Assembly (NCBI GenBank): GCA_018261905.1 | Contig: JAGTRU010000002.1 | Location: forward strand, 90,314-154,313 | Direction: 5' to 3' | Source of the DNA: Pseudomonadota bacterium | Lineage (GTDB): Bacteria > Pseudomonadota > Gammaproteobacteria > Burkholderiales > Rhodocyclaceae | DNA: 64,000 bases | Translations under genes and position numbers: made by a program | Part shown: piece by piece, positions 11,744 to 21,504 of the stretch | Position numbering within the stretch: the stretch's first letter is position 1 | Layout of the letters: every line of letters starts with the position of its first letter | Notes under the pieces: model-generated | Told to the model about the DNA's origin: nothing | Database searches by the model: none | The model's input: only the letters and a program-made list of their open reading frames with translations

Positions 11744-12838
11744 TTAGGTGCATCTAGCCTCAATTGCTGCCGCTACTTGCCCTTCGTCAGCCACATCCGA
11801 CATCACCGCCCGGCCAATTTCACGGAGCAGTACCAAGCGCATTTTTCCGTCCTGAACCTTCTTGTCGTGCCGCATCAATTCAAGGTAACGCACCGCGCCA
11901 AGTGCCGCCCCATAGACCGGCAGCTCGGCCCGCACGAACAGTTGTTCAATGCGCCGAACGGCATCCGGCGACAGCCATCCCAATCGGCAAGAGAGTTCAG
12001 CCGCGATTAATGTACCGGCCGCCACCGCTTCGCCATGTAGCCACACCCCGTAGCCAAGCCCTGTTTCAATGGCGTGCCCGAAGGTATGACCAAGATTGAG
12101 CAAGGCCCGTTCCCCGGTTTCCCGCTCGTCGGCGGCAACCACTTCGGCTTTGTTGGCGCATGAACGATGCACGGCATAGGCCAGGGCCACCTTGTCTCGG
12201 GCCAGCAGCTTTTCGAGATTATTTTCCAGCCAGACGAAAAACTCTGGATCACGAATCAAACCGTACTTGATTACCTCGGCAAGGCCGGCTTTCAATTCCC
12301 GATCCGGCAGGGTGTCGAGCGTCGATATATCGGCCAACACCAGCCTGGGCTGATAGAACGCACCGATCATGTTCTTGCCCAGCGGATGATTAATCGCCGT
12401 CTTGCCACCAACGGAAGAGTCGACCAGGGAAAGCAAGGTGGTTGGCACCTGGATAAACGGCATGCCGCGCTGGTAACAGGCTGCAGCAAAGCCCCCCATA
12501 TCACCGATGACCCCTCCCCCCAGGGCGATCAAGGTCGTGCTTCGCTCACAATGGGCGCCGAGCAAGGCATCGAAAATCAGGTTCAGGGTTTCCCAAGTCT
12601 TATATTGCTCGCCGTCCGGCAGAATAACCGGCAACACGGCGACCCCAATTTTTTCCAGCGTTGCGCTGAGCATCTTCAGATACAGGGGAGCCACCGTCGT
12701 ATTGCTGACCACGACGACTTTTTTCTGCTTGATATGAGGGCCGATCAGGTCAGCATTGGACAGCACACCGCTTCCGATATGTATCGGATACGAACGCTCT
12801 TCCAGCGAGACTTCCAGGGTCTGAATCAGGTTTTGCAT
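11744..12838 (-). CDS. aroB: 3-dehydroquinate synthase
   Basis: AroB catalyses the second step of the shikimate pathway, converting DAHP to 3-dehydroquinate with NAD and a divalent metal. The 364-residue length fits. [19 protein letters not shown] and the metal-binding [12 protein letters not shown] plus WLHGEAV are all visible. The start overlaps the end of aroK by 13 bases, so the pair is co-translated, the usual proteobacterial arrangement downstream of the pilus operon. Confidence 0.96.
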   Translation of the reverse strand: MQNLIQTLEVSLEERSYPIHIGSGVLSNADLIGPHIKQKKVVVVSNTTVAPLYLKMLSATLEKIGVAVLPVILPDGEQYKTWETLNLIFDALLGAHCERSTTLIALGGGVIGDMGGFAAACYQRGMPFIQVPTTLLSLVDSSVGGKTAINHPLGKNMIGAFYQPRLVLADISTLDTLPDRELKAGLAEVIKYGLIRDPEFFVWLENNLEKLLARDKVALAYAVHRSCANKAEVVAADERETGERALLNLGHTFGHAIETGLGYGVWLHGEAVAAGTLIAAELSCRLGWLSPDAVRRIEQLFVRAELPVYGAALGAVRYLELMRHDKKVQDGKMRLVLLREIGRAVMSDVADEGQVAAAIEARCT

Positions 12839-13353
12839 AGACGGTTAAACTCTCGCAATAAGTGCTGCACAATGCCCGAAGCTACCAGATGCGAGCCGTC
12901 GACTACAAAATGCGCCGCATCTCGGTAAAGCGGATCGCGAACCGTATGCAGTTCTTCGAGCCGACTCAGCGGATCGGGGACCCGCAACAAGGGACGATTC
13001 CGGTCATGCCGCGTACGCTCGTAGAGCAACCTCGGCGGCACGTTCAAATAGACCACCCAACCGGTATCGTGCAGCCGACGCCGGTTTTCCGGATTTAACA
13101 CGACACCGCCGCCAGTGGCCATGACGATGTTGCTCCCCTCGGCAAGTTCGGCAATGGTTTGTGCCTCACGACGCCGGAAACCCTCTTCGCCCTCAATCTC
13201 GAAAATGGTCGGAATAGGCACCCCGGTGCGCGCGACGATTTCATGGTCCGAGTCAAAAAACACCCGTCCCAACCGCCGCGCCAACTGGCGCCCCACCGTC
13301 GTTTTGCCAGCCCCCATCAGGCCGACCAGATAGATATTGGTACGATTGTTCAC
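12826..13353 (-). CDS. aroK: Shikimate kinase
   Basis: AroK phosphorylates shikimate with ATP. The 175-residue protein has the Walker A motif GAGKTT (residues 14-21 region), the shikimate-binding FFDSDHE with its Asp, and the GGG loop of MATGGGVV. It overlaps aroB. A strong terminator separates it from pilQ upstream, so aroKB probably has its own promoter in the short gap around 13354-13385 or depends on read-through. Confidence 0.95.
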   Translation of the reverse strand: MNNRTNIYLVGLMGAGKTTVGRQLARRLGRVFFDSDHEIVARTGVPIPTIFEIEGEEGFRRREAQTIAELAEGSNIVMATGGGVVLNPENRRRLHDTGWVVYLNVPPRLLYERTRHDRNRPLLRVPDPLSRLEELHTVRDPLYRDAAHFVVDGSHLVASGIVQHLLREFNRLCKT

Positions 13354-13385
13354 GGGTCGATTTTATCCGAGTCCGCCACGAACCC

Positions 13386-13412
13386 AAAAAAAAAGCCGGC
13401 GCTGCCGGCTTT
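13386..13412 (-). terminator. Rho-independent terminator of pilMNOPQ
   Basis: An 8-bp stem (aagccggc 13393-13400 and gccggctt 13404-13411) with a three-base loop is followed on the minus strand by nine or more T residues. It lies 20 nt past the pilQ stop. Confidence 0.85.
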
Positions 13413-13430
13413 CGGGAAGATCGGACGAGA

Positions 13431-15617
13431 TCAGTCGAAGCGCACCTTGTCTGAAATGACGCGCGGGGTGATGAAAATCAGGAGCTCGCGACGTTTGTTG
13501 CTGTCCGTTTTGACGCGGAACAACGCACCAAGGTAAGGGATGTCGCCAAGCAACGGCACCTTCTCGACAGCAGATTGCGCATTTGTAATATAAACACCAC
13601 CGACCACCACGGTGCCGCCGTTCTCAACGACAACATTGGTTTCGACGATAGAACTCTTGATTGGCGGAATCCCCAAAACCGCATTGGTAAAATCGGCATC
13701 CTCTTTTTTGATCAGGAGCGCCATCTTGACCGTGCCTTCCGGGGTAATCTGCGGCGTTACTTCAAGTGACAATTTGGCTGGCTTGAAACTTACTGTCTGT
13801 GTTGTAGTGCCGTTACTGAAGCTCGTGACCACATAAGGAATTTCTGTTCCATCCTCGATCTTTGCTTTCACATTATTGGCGGTAATAACCCGCGGACTGG
13901 AAATCACTTTCCCTATACCATCCGACTCCAAAGCGGCGATTTCCAGATTCAGAATGCGCGTAATCGCAGAATTGAATAGGGAAAGGGCCAATGTCCCCCC
14001 CGATGAGGTATAGGACGGAAGATTAACGCCGATATTGGAGTTCTGCGTCAGACTAGCGCTCGTCCCGTTTACCTTTGTCACCCCGTCGGTAGTAACAGAG
14101 GAACGGGTTGCAGGCGAGTAACTCCCACCCACTGCATTCACTCCACCACCCAAATTTATCGATTTTGAATTGATGAAATTTAGCTTGGCGCCCAACTGTT
14201 TGTTGAAATCGTCATTGGCCTCAACCACCCGCGCCTCAATCAAGACCTGCCTGGCTCCGATATCAATGGCCTTGATGAACGTGCGGATTTCGTCAAGTTT
14301 CGATGGAATATCATTTACAAACAGAAGATTGGACTGAGGATCAGCGACCGCACTACCCCGCTTGCTCAAAATTCGCTGCGCTGCGATATTGATCCCTGCC
14401 GATGAAGAAGCAGCCCCCCCGGCCTGCCCAATCGGAGGCAAACCTGCCAGAAGGCGAGCCACGTCAACCGCCTTCTGATAATTCAAAGTGTACTGTTCCA
14501 ACAGGAGTGGCTCAAGCTCGCCGATTTGTTGTTTCGATTCAAACTCCAGCTTTTCGCGAGTCGCAATTTCGTCACGCGGAGCAATCAGGATGATGTTGCC
14601 CTTCTTGCGCATATCCAGCCCTTTTTGCTGGAAGATTATGTCAATTACCTGATCGGCCGGCACATCCTTGAGCACGAGAGTCGTTGTTCCGGTCACGGTC
14701 TCGCTAATCACTGCATTCAGGCCAAGTTCTTCGGCCATCAGACGCAACAATGCCCGCACATCACCGTTCTGATAATTGATACTAACCCTCGGCCCCTGAT
14801 AGCCAACTTTGCTGCCCTGCACGAGCTTGTTTGGCTCTTCGATTATCTTTTTTACCTCGACAATAAATTGATTATCGCTCTGATACGCATTGTGTTCCCA
14901 CAAGCCCTTCGGGGTTATTGTCATCCGGACATTTTCACCCAGCGCCTTGGTTTCCACGGCCGTTACCGGCGTCGCAAAATCCGTCACATCCAGCTTGCGA
15001 CGAAGTTGATCGGGCAACGATGTCTTCATGAAATCAACAATCAGACTGGACCCCTGCTGACGAATGTCGATGCCAGTCCCGGCATCACTCAAATCGACAA
15101 CTATCCGTCCTTCGCCATCCTTGCCACGCCGAAACACAACATCCCGCACAGCATGCCGCTGACCAACAGAACGCTCCTCAGCAAACTGGGTAACCCTCTG
15201 TGCAGCCGAATCGCTAATCCGCGTAACCGGGGCCAATATTACATAGAATGATTTCCCCTCCAAACGGGTTTTGTAATTCATGTTACGAACCAGGTTCAAA
15301 ACCAGACGCGTACGCTCCCCGGCCTGGACCACATTTAGACTATGCAAATCGCCTTCGTTAACAACCTGAGTGGTCTTTCCCAAACCGTTAGTTGTCCCGA
15401 GAAAATCGAAAGCAACCTTTGCCGGATTAGCCACACTAAAGCCGGCTGGCGGACTATTCAAAGGCTCTTTGAGATCAATTTTGACGGCGATTTCATTACC
15501 CTGCTGGGCGACATTGATCGCCTCAATGGTATTGACTGGCGCGGTTTGAGCGCGTAGCGGCGAAACCAAGGCAAGGCAGGCCGAAGCCATGACCAAGGTG
15601 TGTTTGATAAATTTCAT
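13431..15617 (-). CDS. pilQ: Type IV pilus secretin PilQ
   Basis: PilQ forms the outer-membrane pore through which the type IV pilus passes. The protein is 728 residues. It has a signal peptide (MKFIKHTLVMASACLALVSP, cut near LRA-Q), an N-terminal AMIN region for peptidoglycan binding, a secretin N0/N1 region, and the C-terminal secretin barrel with VPLLGDIPYLGALF and the terminal LLIFITPRVI. The ATG at 15617 is chosen because AGGAGGGG precedes it and it overlaps the pilP stop as ATGA; a longer frame to 15671 lacks these features. Confidence 0.96.
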   Translation of the reverse strand: MKFIKHTLVMASACLALVSPLRAQTAPVNTIEAINVAQQGNEIAVKIDLKEPLNSPPAGFSVANPAKVAFDFLGTTNGLGKTTQVVNEGDLHSLNVVQAGERTRLVLNLVRNMNYKTRLEGKSFYVILAPVTRISDSAAQRVTQFAEERSVGQRHAVRDVVFRRGKDGEGRIVVDLSDAGTGIDIRQQGSSLIVDFMKTSLPDQLRRKLDVTDFATPVTAVETKALGENVRMTITPKGLWEHNAYQSDNQFIVEVKKIIEEPNKLVQGSKVGYQGPRVSINYQNGDVRALLRLMAEELGLNAVISETVTGTTTLVLKDVPADQVIDIIFQQKGLDMRKKGNIILIAPRDEIATREKLEFESKQQIGELEPLLLEQYTLNYQKAVDVARLLAGLPPIGQAGGAASSSAGINIAAQRILSKRGSAVADPQSNLLFVNDIPSKLDEIRTFIKAIDIGARQVLIEARVVEANDDFNKQLGAKLNFINSKSINLGGGVNAVGGSYSPATRSSVTTDGVTKVNGTSASLTQNSNIGVNLPSYTSSGGTLALSLFNSAITRILNLEIAALESDGIGKVISSPRVITANNVKAKIEDGTEIPYVVTSFSNGTTTQTVSFKPAKLSLEVTPQITPEGTVKMALLIKKEDADFTNAVLGIPPIKSSIVETNVVVENGGTVVVGGVYITNAQSAVEKVPLLGDIPYLGALFRVKTDSNKRRELLIFITPRVISDKVRFD

Positions 15618-16159
15618 TTCTTGCTCCCCTCCTTGCTCTGCAGGTACAACGAACTTTTTCGTTCGCTCCAATCACCGGCAGAGTCCTGTATTAATTCACG
15701 CAACTCGACATCTTTATCGGAAATTTTTGTCACCATGCCAAAATCAAGCCCGATATAGTCACCGACCTTGATCTGCTTGACCTTATCTTCAACCTGAACT
15801 ACTGCCATTGGCCGATTGTTTACATAGAGATAGCCAATCATTTTCAGAGACTCGAGAGGATATTTTTCCAGCATACTGTTGCGCAGTTCGCGCGCTTCAA
15901 AATCGGGCTGGAAAGCGCCGCCTTTGCCAGCCCCCTGACGCGACTTTGATTCCGGCTCGATTTTGCTTGCTTTGAAGGGATCAAGCACACCTTCAACCTC
16001 GTAGGGCACTGGCTGGTAAGGCAAGACTTCAGGCAACTTTGCAATATTGCCTCGCAAATCCTTGGAGTTATCCGCCATCCATTGCTTCAAGTCTTCGTGT
16101 TCGCTACCCGAACAAGCTCCCAAGGCAGCACACAAAGTGAAGAGAATCAGTCGGTTCAC
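15614..16159 (-). CDS. pilP: Type IV pilus assembly lipoprotein PilP
   Basis: PilP is an inner-membrane lipoprotein that links the PilNO complex to the secretin PilQ. The 181-residue protein starts with a lipoprotein signal ending in the lipobox LGAC (Cys at about residue 16) and contains the conserved PilP beta-domain (YEVEGVLDPF, IGYLYVNNRPMAVVQ). It overlaps both neighbours by ATGA junctions, which supports one polycistronic message pilMNOPQ. Confidence 0.94.
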   Translation of the reverse strand: MNRLILFTLCAALGACSGSEHEDLKQWMADNSKDLRGNIAKLPEVLPYQPVPYEVEGVLDPFKASKIEPESKSRQGAGKGGAFQPDFEARELRNSMLEKYPLESLKMIGYLYVNNRPMAVVQVEDKVKQIKVGDYIGLDFGMVTKISDKDVELRELIQDSAGDWSERKSSLYLQSKEGSKK

Positions 16160-16821
16160 TTTTTAACTCCTTGGGTGGATTTCTTTTTCTTGGCAACCTC
16201 TTCTTCATCAAGATAACGGAACGTCTTGGTGGTTGCATCCAGCGTTAAAACGCCACTGTCCCTAAGTGGCGCAATGGATATATTGTTCAAGGTAACAATA
16301 CGCGGCAACTTGGCAATATCAGCGGCAAAAGCGCCAAAATCATGGTACGTACCATTGATCTTTACGGCTATCGGCAATTCCGCATAAAAATCCTTAATCA
16401 CTTCAGCACCAGGACGAAACAACTCGAATTGAAGCCCACGACCAAGCCCAGCCTGATTGATTTCGACCAAAAGGGCATCAACCTCCGATTTGTCCGGCAA
16501 TTGCTTGAGCAAGGCACCAAATGACCGATCAATTTCAGCCAGTTGTTGCGTATATAAATCCAGATTGACGGCCTGCCGTTTTTTTTCCAGGTATTGCTGG
16601 CGCAGGGTTTCTTCTTCCTTTTGTTTACTCTCCAACTCGCTAAGCTGATCTGCCCAGATAAACCACCAGCCACCCAGCAACAACGCGATTAACAAACCAA
16701 GCAATATGGTAATTTTTGGCACCAGCGGCCATGCCCCTGGATCATTCGGGTTCATGTACCGGAAATCGTCGGCAATCGCCTGGAAATCGATATTGGGCAA
16801 AGATATGGATGTGGGTTTCAC
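16156..16821 (-). CDS. pilO: Type IV pilus alignment protein PilO
   Basis: PilO is a bitopic inner-membrane protein that pairs with PilN in the alignment subcomplex. The 221-residue sequence has one membrane helix (about residues 33-53, ILLGLLIALLLGGWWFIW), a periplasmic coiled coil rich in Glu/Lys/Gln, and a ferredoxin-like C-terminal domain. A Lys-rich tail ends the protein. It is joined to pilN and pilP by 4-base overlaps. Confidence 0.94.
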   Translation of the reverse strand: MKPTSISLPNIDFQAIADDFRYMNPNDPGAWPLVPKITILLGLLIALLLGGWWFIWADQLSELESKQKEEETLRQQYLEKKRQAVNLDLYTQQLAEIDRSFGALLKQLPDKSEVDALLVEINQAGLGRGLQFELFRPGAEVIKDFYAELPIAVKINGTYHDFGAFAADIAKLPRIVTLNNISIAPLRDSGVLTLDATTKTFRYLDEEEVAKKKKSTQGVKK

Positions 16822-17387
16822 TTCTTCACCTTTCCAACGTCCGGCTGAACCCGTTTCAACGAAACATTCATCGCGAACTCGTTACTACGGCGCCCGTTCA
16901 GAACAATTGCCTTGACCTCAACCAGTTGTGGCGCCAGAAACCAGGGAGAGCCTTCCAGATTACGCATCAGCGCAGAAACGCGGGCATTGGACTGGGCATA
17001 ACCAGTGATATTTACATTCAATCCGTCCTGTTTGAGCGATTTGAGGTAAATCCCCTCCGGCACCTGCTTGACCATTTCGCTCAACAGATAAACCGTCTCG
17101 CCGCGGTCGCGCTGCAAATCCTCGATAACTTGCTTGCGGGCCAACAAGGCCTGGGTCTGCTCTTTCAGACGTTTGATCTGGTCAAGTTCCTTGTCGAGAA
17201 CAGCAATTTCCTTTTTCAGAAAATCGTTAGCCCCTTCCTGACTCGTAATGTACCCAGCGATTACCGTGTATCCAGCGAATACAATCAGAATACCGAGCAC
17301 CGTCACCAGCCCCGCTAGAACGAAAAATTGTTGCCTTCGTTCTTTTTTTGCCTCTTCGCGATGTGGCAGGAGGTTAATTCGAATCAT
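16818..17387 (-). CDS. pilN: Type IV pilus assembly protein PilN
   Basis: PilN is a bitopic inner-membrane protein. Its cytoplasmic N-terminus carries the conserved motif INLLPHREE (residues 4-12) that docks into PilM. A membrane helix (about 22-45), a coiled coil and a periplasmic domain follow; the 189-residue length is standard. The gene overlaps pilM and pilO by 4 bases on each side. Confidence 0.95.
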   Translation of the reverse strand: MIRINLLPHREEAKKERRQQFFVLAGLVTVLGILIVFAGYTVIAGYITSQEGANDFLKKEIAVLDKELDQIKRLKEQTQALLARKQVIEDLQRDRGETVYLLSEMVKQVPEGIYLKSLKQDGLNVNITGYAQSNARVSALMRNLEGSPWFLAPQLVEVKAIVLNGRRSNEFAMNVSLKRVQPDVGKVKK

Positions 17388-18469
17388 GATGGATCAAACC
17401 TCCGCAAAGCCAGACCGCACGCCACCATCAGCGAAGAAGCGTCGGCCAGCAGGCTCTTCGCCCGCACCCGATCCGACAGCACCATGTTGGCAAACGGATT
17501 CGCTATCAGGGTATTTACCTGAGTGCGCGTTGCGACGACCTCGTCAACTCCCGGAATCACAGCGCAACCGCCGGCCAGGATCAGATGATCAACCTGATTG
17601 TATTGGGTCGAGGTGAAGAAAAATTGCAGGGCGCGCGAGACTTCCAGCGCCAGATTTTCCATAAAGGGATTGAGCAACTCGGCTTCATAGCCTTCCGGCA
17701 AATTCCCGCTACGTTTTGCCGCTTCGGCATCTTCATAATTCATACCATAGTGACGGCAGATATCCAGCGTCAGTTGCCCACCGCCGAAAGCCTGTTCTCT
17801 GGCATAAACCTGTTGCCCATTGCGCAACACCGTCAGATTCATGACATTCGCACCGGCATCGATTAGCGCGATGATCTGATTCTTCCCCGCCTCGGGCAAT
17901 TGGCGTTCGATCAGCTCAAAAGCCGCCAACGACGCCAGGGACTCGACATCGACGATCACTGCCTTGAGTCCCGCCGCATCGGCCACCGCCACCCGATCTT
18001 CAACCCTTTCTTTTTTGGAAGCGGCAATCAGCACTTCCATTTCATCGGGTACCGACGGAGCTGGCCCGAGAACCTGATAATCAAGATTGACTTCGTCAAT
18101 TGAAAAAGGAATGTATTGATTCGCCTCGGACTCGACCTGAGCCTCAAGTTCTTCATCGCGCAGGCCTGCCGGCACGATAATTTTCTTGGTGATCACGGCC
18201 GACCCCGGCAAAGCCATCGCCACATTGCGCGTGGATGTCCCCAAGCGTTTCCAGGCTCGCCTGACGCAATCAACGACACCATCAAGATTGGCAATATTGC
18301 CGTCGGCAACCGCATCTTTCGGCAACACCTCAATGGTGTAGCGCTCGACGCGGTAGCCCTCTTTCCCGTTGGCGGTCAATTCGACCATCTTGACTGCGGA
18401 TGAACTGATGTCCAATCCGAGCAATGAACGCGCCTTGGGATTTATTAACGCTGAGATATCGAAGCGCAC
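17384..18469 (-). CDS. pilM: Type IV pilus assembly actin-like ATPase PilM
   Basis: PilM is a cytoplasmic actin/FtsA-like protein that binds ATP and the PilN tail. The protein is 361 residues. The phosphate-binding loops are seen as LLGLDISSSAVKMVEL near the N-terminus and LIDAGANVMNLTVL in the middle, with HLILAGGCAVIPG for the adenosine site. It is the first gene of pilMNOPQ and is divergent from mrcA, with 158 bp between them that must hold both promoters. Confidence 0.95.
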   Translation of the reverse strand: MRFDISALINPKARSLLGLDISSSAVKMVELTANGKEGYRVERYTIEVLPKDAVADGNIANLDGVVDCVRRAWKRLGTSTRNVAMALPGSAVITKKIIVPAGLRDEELEAQVESEANQYIPFSIDEVNLDYQVLGPAPSVPDEMEVLIAASKKERVEDRVAVADAAGLKAVIVDVESLASLAAFELIERQLPEAGKNQIIALIDAGANVMNLTVLRNGQQVYAREQAFGGGQLTLDICRHYGMNYEDAEAAKRSGNLPEGYEAELLNPFMENLALEVSRALQFFFTSTQYNQVDHLILAGGCAVIPGVDEVVATRTQVNTLIANPFANMVLSDRVRAKSLLADASSLMVACGLALRRFDPS

Positions 18470-18590
18470 CAGACCCCCAAAAAGTCCTTACAAAATGCGA
18501 AGTTAGCTAAACAACCAATAATCCACTTGAAATCCTAGCAACAAGCCCCCGGTGTGTAAAGCACTTTCGCAGCGGCCATCTGCGGCAGCG

Positions 18591-18596
18591 TATAAT
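18591..18596 (+). promoter_or_regulatory. -10 box of mrcA
   Basis: An exact TATAAT stands 31 nt upstream of the mrcA start, in the pilM/mrcA divergent gap. No good -35 hexamer is seen at the right spacing, so it may depend on an activator or an extended contact. Confidence 0.5.
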
Positions 18597-18627
18597 CGAT
18601 TCAACACCAATCCAACCGAATATCACC

Positions 18628-20940
18628 TTGTCCTCATTGCCCCTTCCACTTCGAATTATCCTCTATCCACTCCTCATATTGGCCGGCATTTTTGCGATAG
18701 GTGTTGCCATCGGTTTGATTGTTCTGGTACTCGCTTACCCCAACCTTCCCTCACTTGAAGTTCTGACCGACTACCGCCCCAAGATTCCGCTCCACATTTA
18801 TACGGCAGACGGCTACTTGATCGGCGAATTCGGCGAAGAACGCCGCGCCTTTGTGCACATCCAGAATGTCCCGGACGTCATGAAACAGGCCATTCTCTCG
18901 GCCGAAGACGACCGTTTTTATCAGCATGGCGGCATTGATTACTTTGGCATCCTGCGCGCCGCCGGCGCCAATCTGCTCGGTGGAGGCAAGCGCCAGGGCG
19001 CCTCCACGATTACTCAACAGGTCGCTCGCAATTTCTTCCTGACCGGCGAAAAAACCTATACGAGAAAACTTTACGAGGCGCTACTTTCCTTCAAAATTGA
19101 AAACAATCTATCCAAGGACCAGATTTTTGAACTCTATATCAATCAAATCTTCCTTGGCCAAAGAGCTTATGGTTTTGCCGCTGCCGCGCAGATTTATTTC
19201 GGCAAACCGCTAAAAGACATTTCCATTGCCGAAGCCGCCATGCTGGCCGGCCTGCCGAAAGCGCCGTCTGCCTACAATCCGATCGTCAATCCAAAACGCG
19301 CCAAGCTTCGCCAGCAATATGTCCTGCGCCGCATGCACGAGCTGGGCTTCATCACCACGGCCCAGTATGAAGCCGCCGTCAATGAACCGCTCATCCTCAA
19401 ACGCGAACTGGGTGACTACGCGGTGCACGCCGAATACGCTGCCGAGATGGCCCGCCAACTCGCTGCCGAACGTTTCCCCGACGATGTTTATACACGCGGC
19501 ATGCAAGTCTACACCACCCTGCTCAAGGACGAACAGGAAGCCGCCTACGCCAGCCTGCGTAAAGGCGTCATGGACTACGACCGGCGCCATGGCTACCGCG
19601 GCGCCGAATCCTATCTCGATCTGACCGACTTGCACTCGGACCAGGACGAGGCCATCGACGAAGCGCTACAGGATATCGCCGATACCGGCGACCTGATTCC
19701 AGCCCTGGTATTGGCCGCCGATAACAAGCAGATTCGTGCTTACCGCAAAGGAGGGGAAACGCTAACCCTGAGCGGCGATGCGATGAAATTTGCGGCCAAG
19801 ATGCTGGATGACAAGGCCCCCCCGAACAAGCGTGTCAAACGCGGCGCCATCATCCGTCTGCAGAAAGATGACAAGGGCGCATGGCAGATCAGTCAGCTAC
19901 CGGAGGTCGAGTCCGCTTTTGTTGCGGTCACACCCAACGATGGCGCGATCCGCGCCCTGGTCGGCGGTTTCGATTTCAATCGCAACAAGTTTAATCACGT
20001 CACCCAGGCCTGGCGCCAGCCGGGTTCCAGTTTCAAACCGTTCATCTACTCGGCTTCGCTGGAAAAGGGTTACACCCCAAGCAGCGTGATCGCCGATGAA
20101 CCGATCGTTATCCCGTCGAGCCAGACCGGCGCGCAAGCCTGGGAGCCGCACAACTATGATGGCAAGTACGAAGGTCCGATGAAAATGCGGACGGCACTGG
20201 CCAAGTCGAAAAACATGGTCTCGATCCGCATCCTGCAATCCATCGGCACGCAGTACGCCCAGGATTACACCGGTCGTTTCGGCTTTGACCCGGAAAAACA
20301 TCCACCCTATCTGACCATGGCCCTCGGCGCCGGTTCGGTGACGCCGTGGCAGATGGTGACGGCCTACTCGGTCTTCGCGAATGGCGGTTTCCGGATCAAG
20401 CCCTATATCGTCAGTGAAATTCGTGACGAGAAAAATCAGGTGCTCGCCCGCTCGGCCGAGGTTCAGGCCGGCGATGAGTCGATTCGCGCCATCGACGCCC
20501 GCAATGCCTTCATGATGGATTCGATGCTGCGCGACGTCACCATCTTCGGCACCGCCGCCCGGGCGTCGGTCACCCTCAAGCGGCAGGATCTGGCAGGCAA
20601 GACCGGCACCACCAACGAATATGTTGACGCCTGGTTCTGTGGCTACCAGATGACCGTTGCCGGCTGTGCCTGGATCGGCTTCGACCAGCCGAAAAAACTC
20701 GGTGACAAGGAAACCGGCGGCGCGGCAGCGCTACCGATCTGGATCGGCTACATGAGCCGAGCGCTCAAGGATGTTCCGGTGCAGCTACCGACTATGCCGG
20801 ATGGCCTGGTCGCCCATGGCGAAGGCCGTGATCGCACCCTGGTCTATGCCGAAAATGCTGCCAAGGAACAGCCTGCGGAGGAGGAGGGAGCCGCGACGCC
20901 ACCGCCCAAACCGGAACTGGACAAACCACCCAGTGACTGA
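18628..20940 (+). CDS. mrcA: Class A penicillin-binding protein 1A
   Basis: This bifunctional peptidoglycan synthase polymerises glycan strands and cross-links peptides. The 770-residue protein has an N-terminal membrane anchor (about 8-37), a GT51 glycosyltransferase domain with AEDDRFYQHGGID (catalytic Glu) and STITQQVARNF, and a transpeptidase domain with the SxxK serine in PGSSFKPF, SKN, and KTGTT. The C-terminus is Pro/Glu-rich. The start is a TTG with no clear Shine-Dalgarno site; no ATG exists in frame before the anchor. Its stop directly abuts the end of convergent cyaY. Adjacency to pilMNOPQ is common in beta- and gammaproteobacteria. Confidence 0.95.
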   Translation: MSSLPLPLRIILYPLLILAGIFAIGVAIGLIVLVLAYPNLPSLEVLTDYRPKIPLHIYTADGYLIGEFGEERRAFVHIQNVPDVMKQAILSAEDDRFYQHGGIDYFGILRAAGANLLGGGKRQGASTITQQVARNFFLTGEKTYTRKLYEALLSFKIENNLSKDQIFELYINQIFLGQRAYGFAAAAQIYFGKPLKDISIAEAAMLAGLPKAPSAYNPIVNPKRAKLRQQYVLRRMHELGFITTAQYEAAVNEPLILKRELGDYAVHAEYAAEMARQLAAERFPDDVYTRGMQVYTTLLKDEQEAAYASLRKGVMDYDRRHGYRGAESYLDLTDLHSDQDEAIDEALQDIADTGDLIPALVLAADNKQIRAYRKGGETLTLSGDAMKFAAKMLDDKAPPNKRVKRGAIIRLQKDDKGAWQISQLPEVESAFVAVTPNDGAIRALVGGFDFNRNKFNHVTQAWRQPGSSFKPFIYSASLEKGYTPSSVIADEPIVIPSSQTGAQAWEPHNYDGKYEGPMKMRTALAKSKNMVSIRILQSIGTQYAQDYTGRFGFDPEKHPPYLTMALGAGSVTPWQMVTAYSVFANGGFRIKPYIVSEIRDEKNQVLARSAEVQAGDESIRAIDARNAFMMDSMLRDVTIFGTAARASVTLKRQDLAGKTGTTNEYVDAWFCGYQMTVAGCAWIGFDQPKKLGDKETGGAAALPIWIGYMSRALKDVPVQLPTMPDGLVAHGEGRDRTLVYAENAAKEQPAEEEGAATPPPKPELDKPPSD

Positions 20941-21258
20941 TCAGGCCAGAGTGATGCGCTCGCCGGCCTGCTGGCTGGCGAGCGCAGACAACTTAGCCAT
21001 CAACTCCCCTGCATCGCGGGTATCGCGCCAGACCTCGCCATCCCAGCGAAAGTGGAAACCGCCGGCGCGCGCGGCGACCCAGATTTCCCGCGCTATGCCG
21101 TGCCGATTGACGATGATCTTGCTGCCATCGCTGAACTCGATTTCGAGCACCCCGCCGGCTGCCAGTTCGAAATCCACATCGGCGCCGCTGGCTTCAAGCG
21201 CCGCATCTATTCTGGTCAACGCTGCATCGGCCAGTGCGTTAAATTCCTTGTCTTCCAT
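20941..21258 (-). CDS. cyaY: Frataxin-like iron donor CyaY
   Basis: CyaY is a small acidic iron-binding protein that modulates the IscS/IscU iron-sulfur assembly machine. The 105-residue protein has an acidic first helix (MEDKEFNALADAALTRID), the sheet motif ELAAGGVLEIEF and the conserved HGIAREIWVAARAGGFHF. It is divergent from lptM-lysA with a 42-bp gap and converges on mrcA. This order is a familiar marker of proteobacterial chromosomes. Confidence 0.94.
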   Translation of the reverse strand: MEDKEFNALADAALTRIDAALEASGADVDFELAAGGVLEIEFSDGSKIIVNRHGIAREIWVAARAGGFHFRWDGEVWRDTRDAGELMAKLSALASQQAGERITLA

Positions 21259-21300
21259 CGTATGCTACCATCCCGCTCTTTGCTGACCGATTCGTCACCA

Positions 21301-21504
21301 ATGTCCAGAGTTATCGCCGTTTTACTGGCCTTATGTCTTGCCGCCTGCGGCATGAAAACTGCGCTCGTGCTGCCGGCCAAACCGGCTTCCGAACCCTTGC
21401 TCGGCAACCCGACGTCAGCCAAACCCACCGCCAAATCCACCGTCAAGCAACCCACGGCAAGTGCCCCGGATGTTAGCACGGACACCAAAACGAATTCCCA
21501 ATGA
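21301..21504 (+). CDS. lptM: LptM-type small lipoprotein
   Basis: This 67-residue lipoprotein has a signal peptide and lipobox LAAC (Cys at about 16), followed directly by GMKTALVLP, which resembles the CGxKGPLxxP start of LptM/YifL. LptM helps mature the LPS translocon LptD-LptE. A Thr/Lys/Pro-rich, probably disordered tail follows. The position between cyaY and lysA is the classical one. The ATG at 21301 begins the signal peptide; upstream codons re-read the cyaY region. The stop overlaps the lysA start by 4 bases. Confidence 0.85.
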   Translation: MSRVIAVLLALCLAACGMKTALVLPAKPASEPLLGNPTSAKPTAKSTVKQPTASAPDVSTDTKTNSQ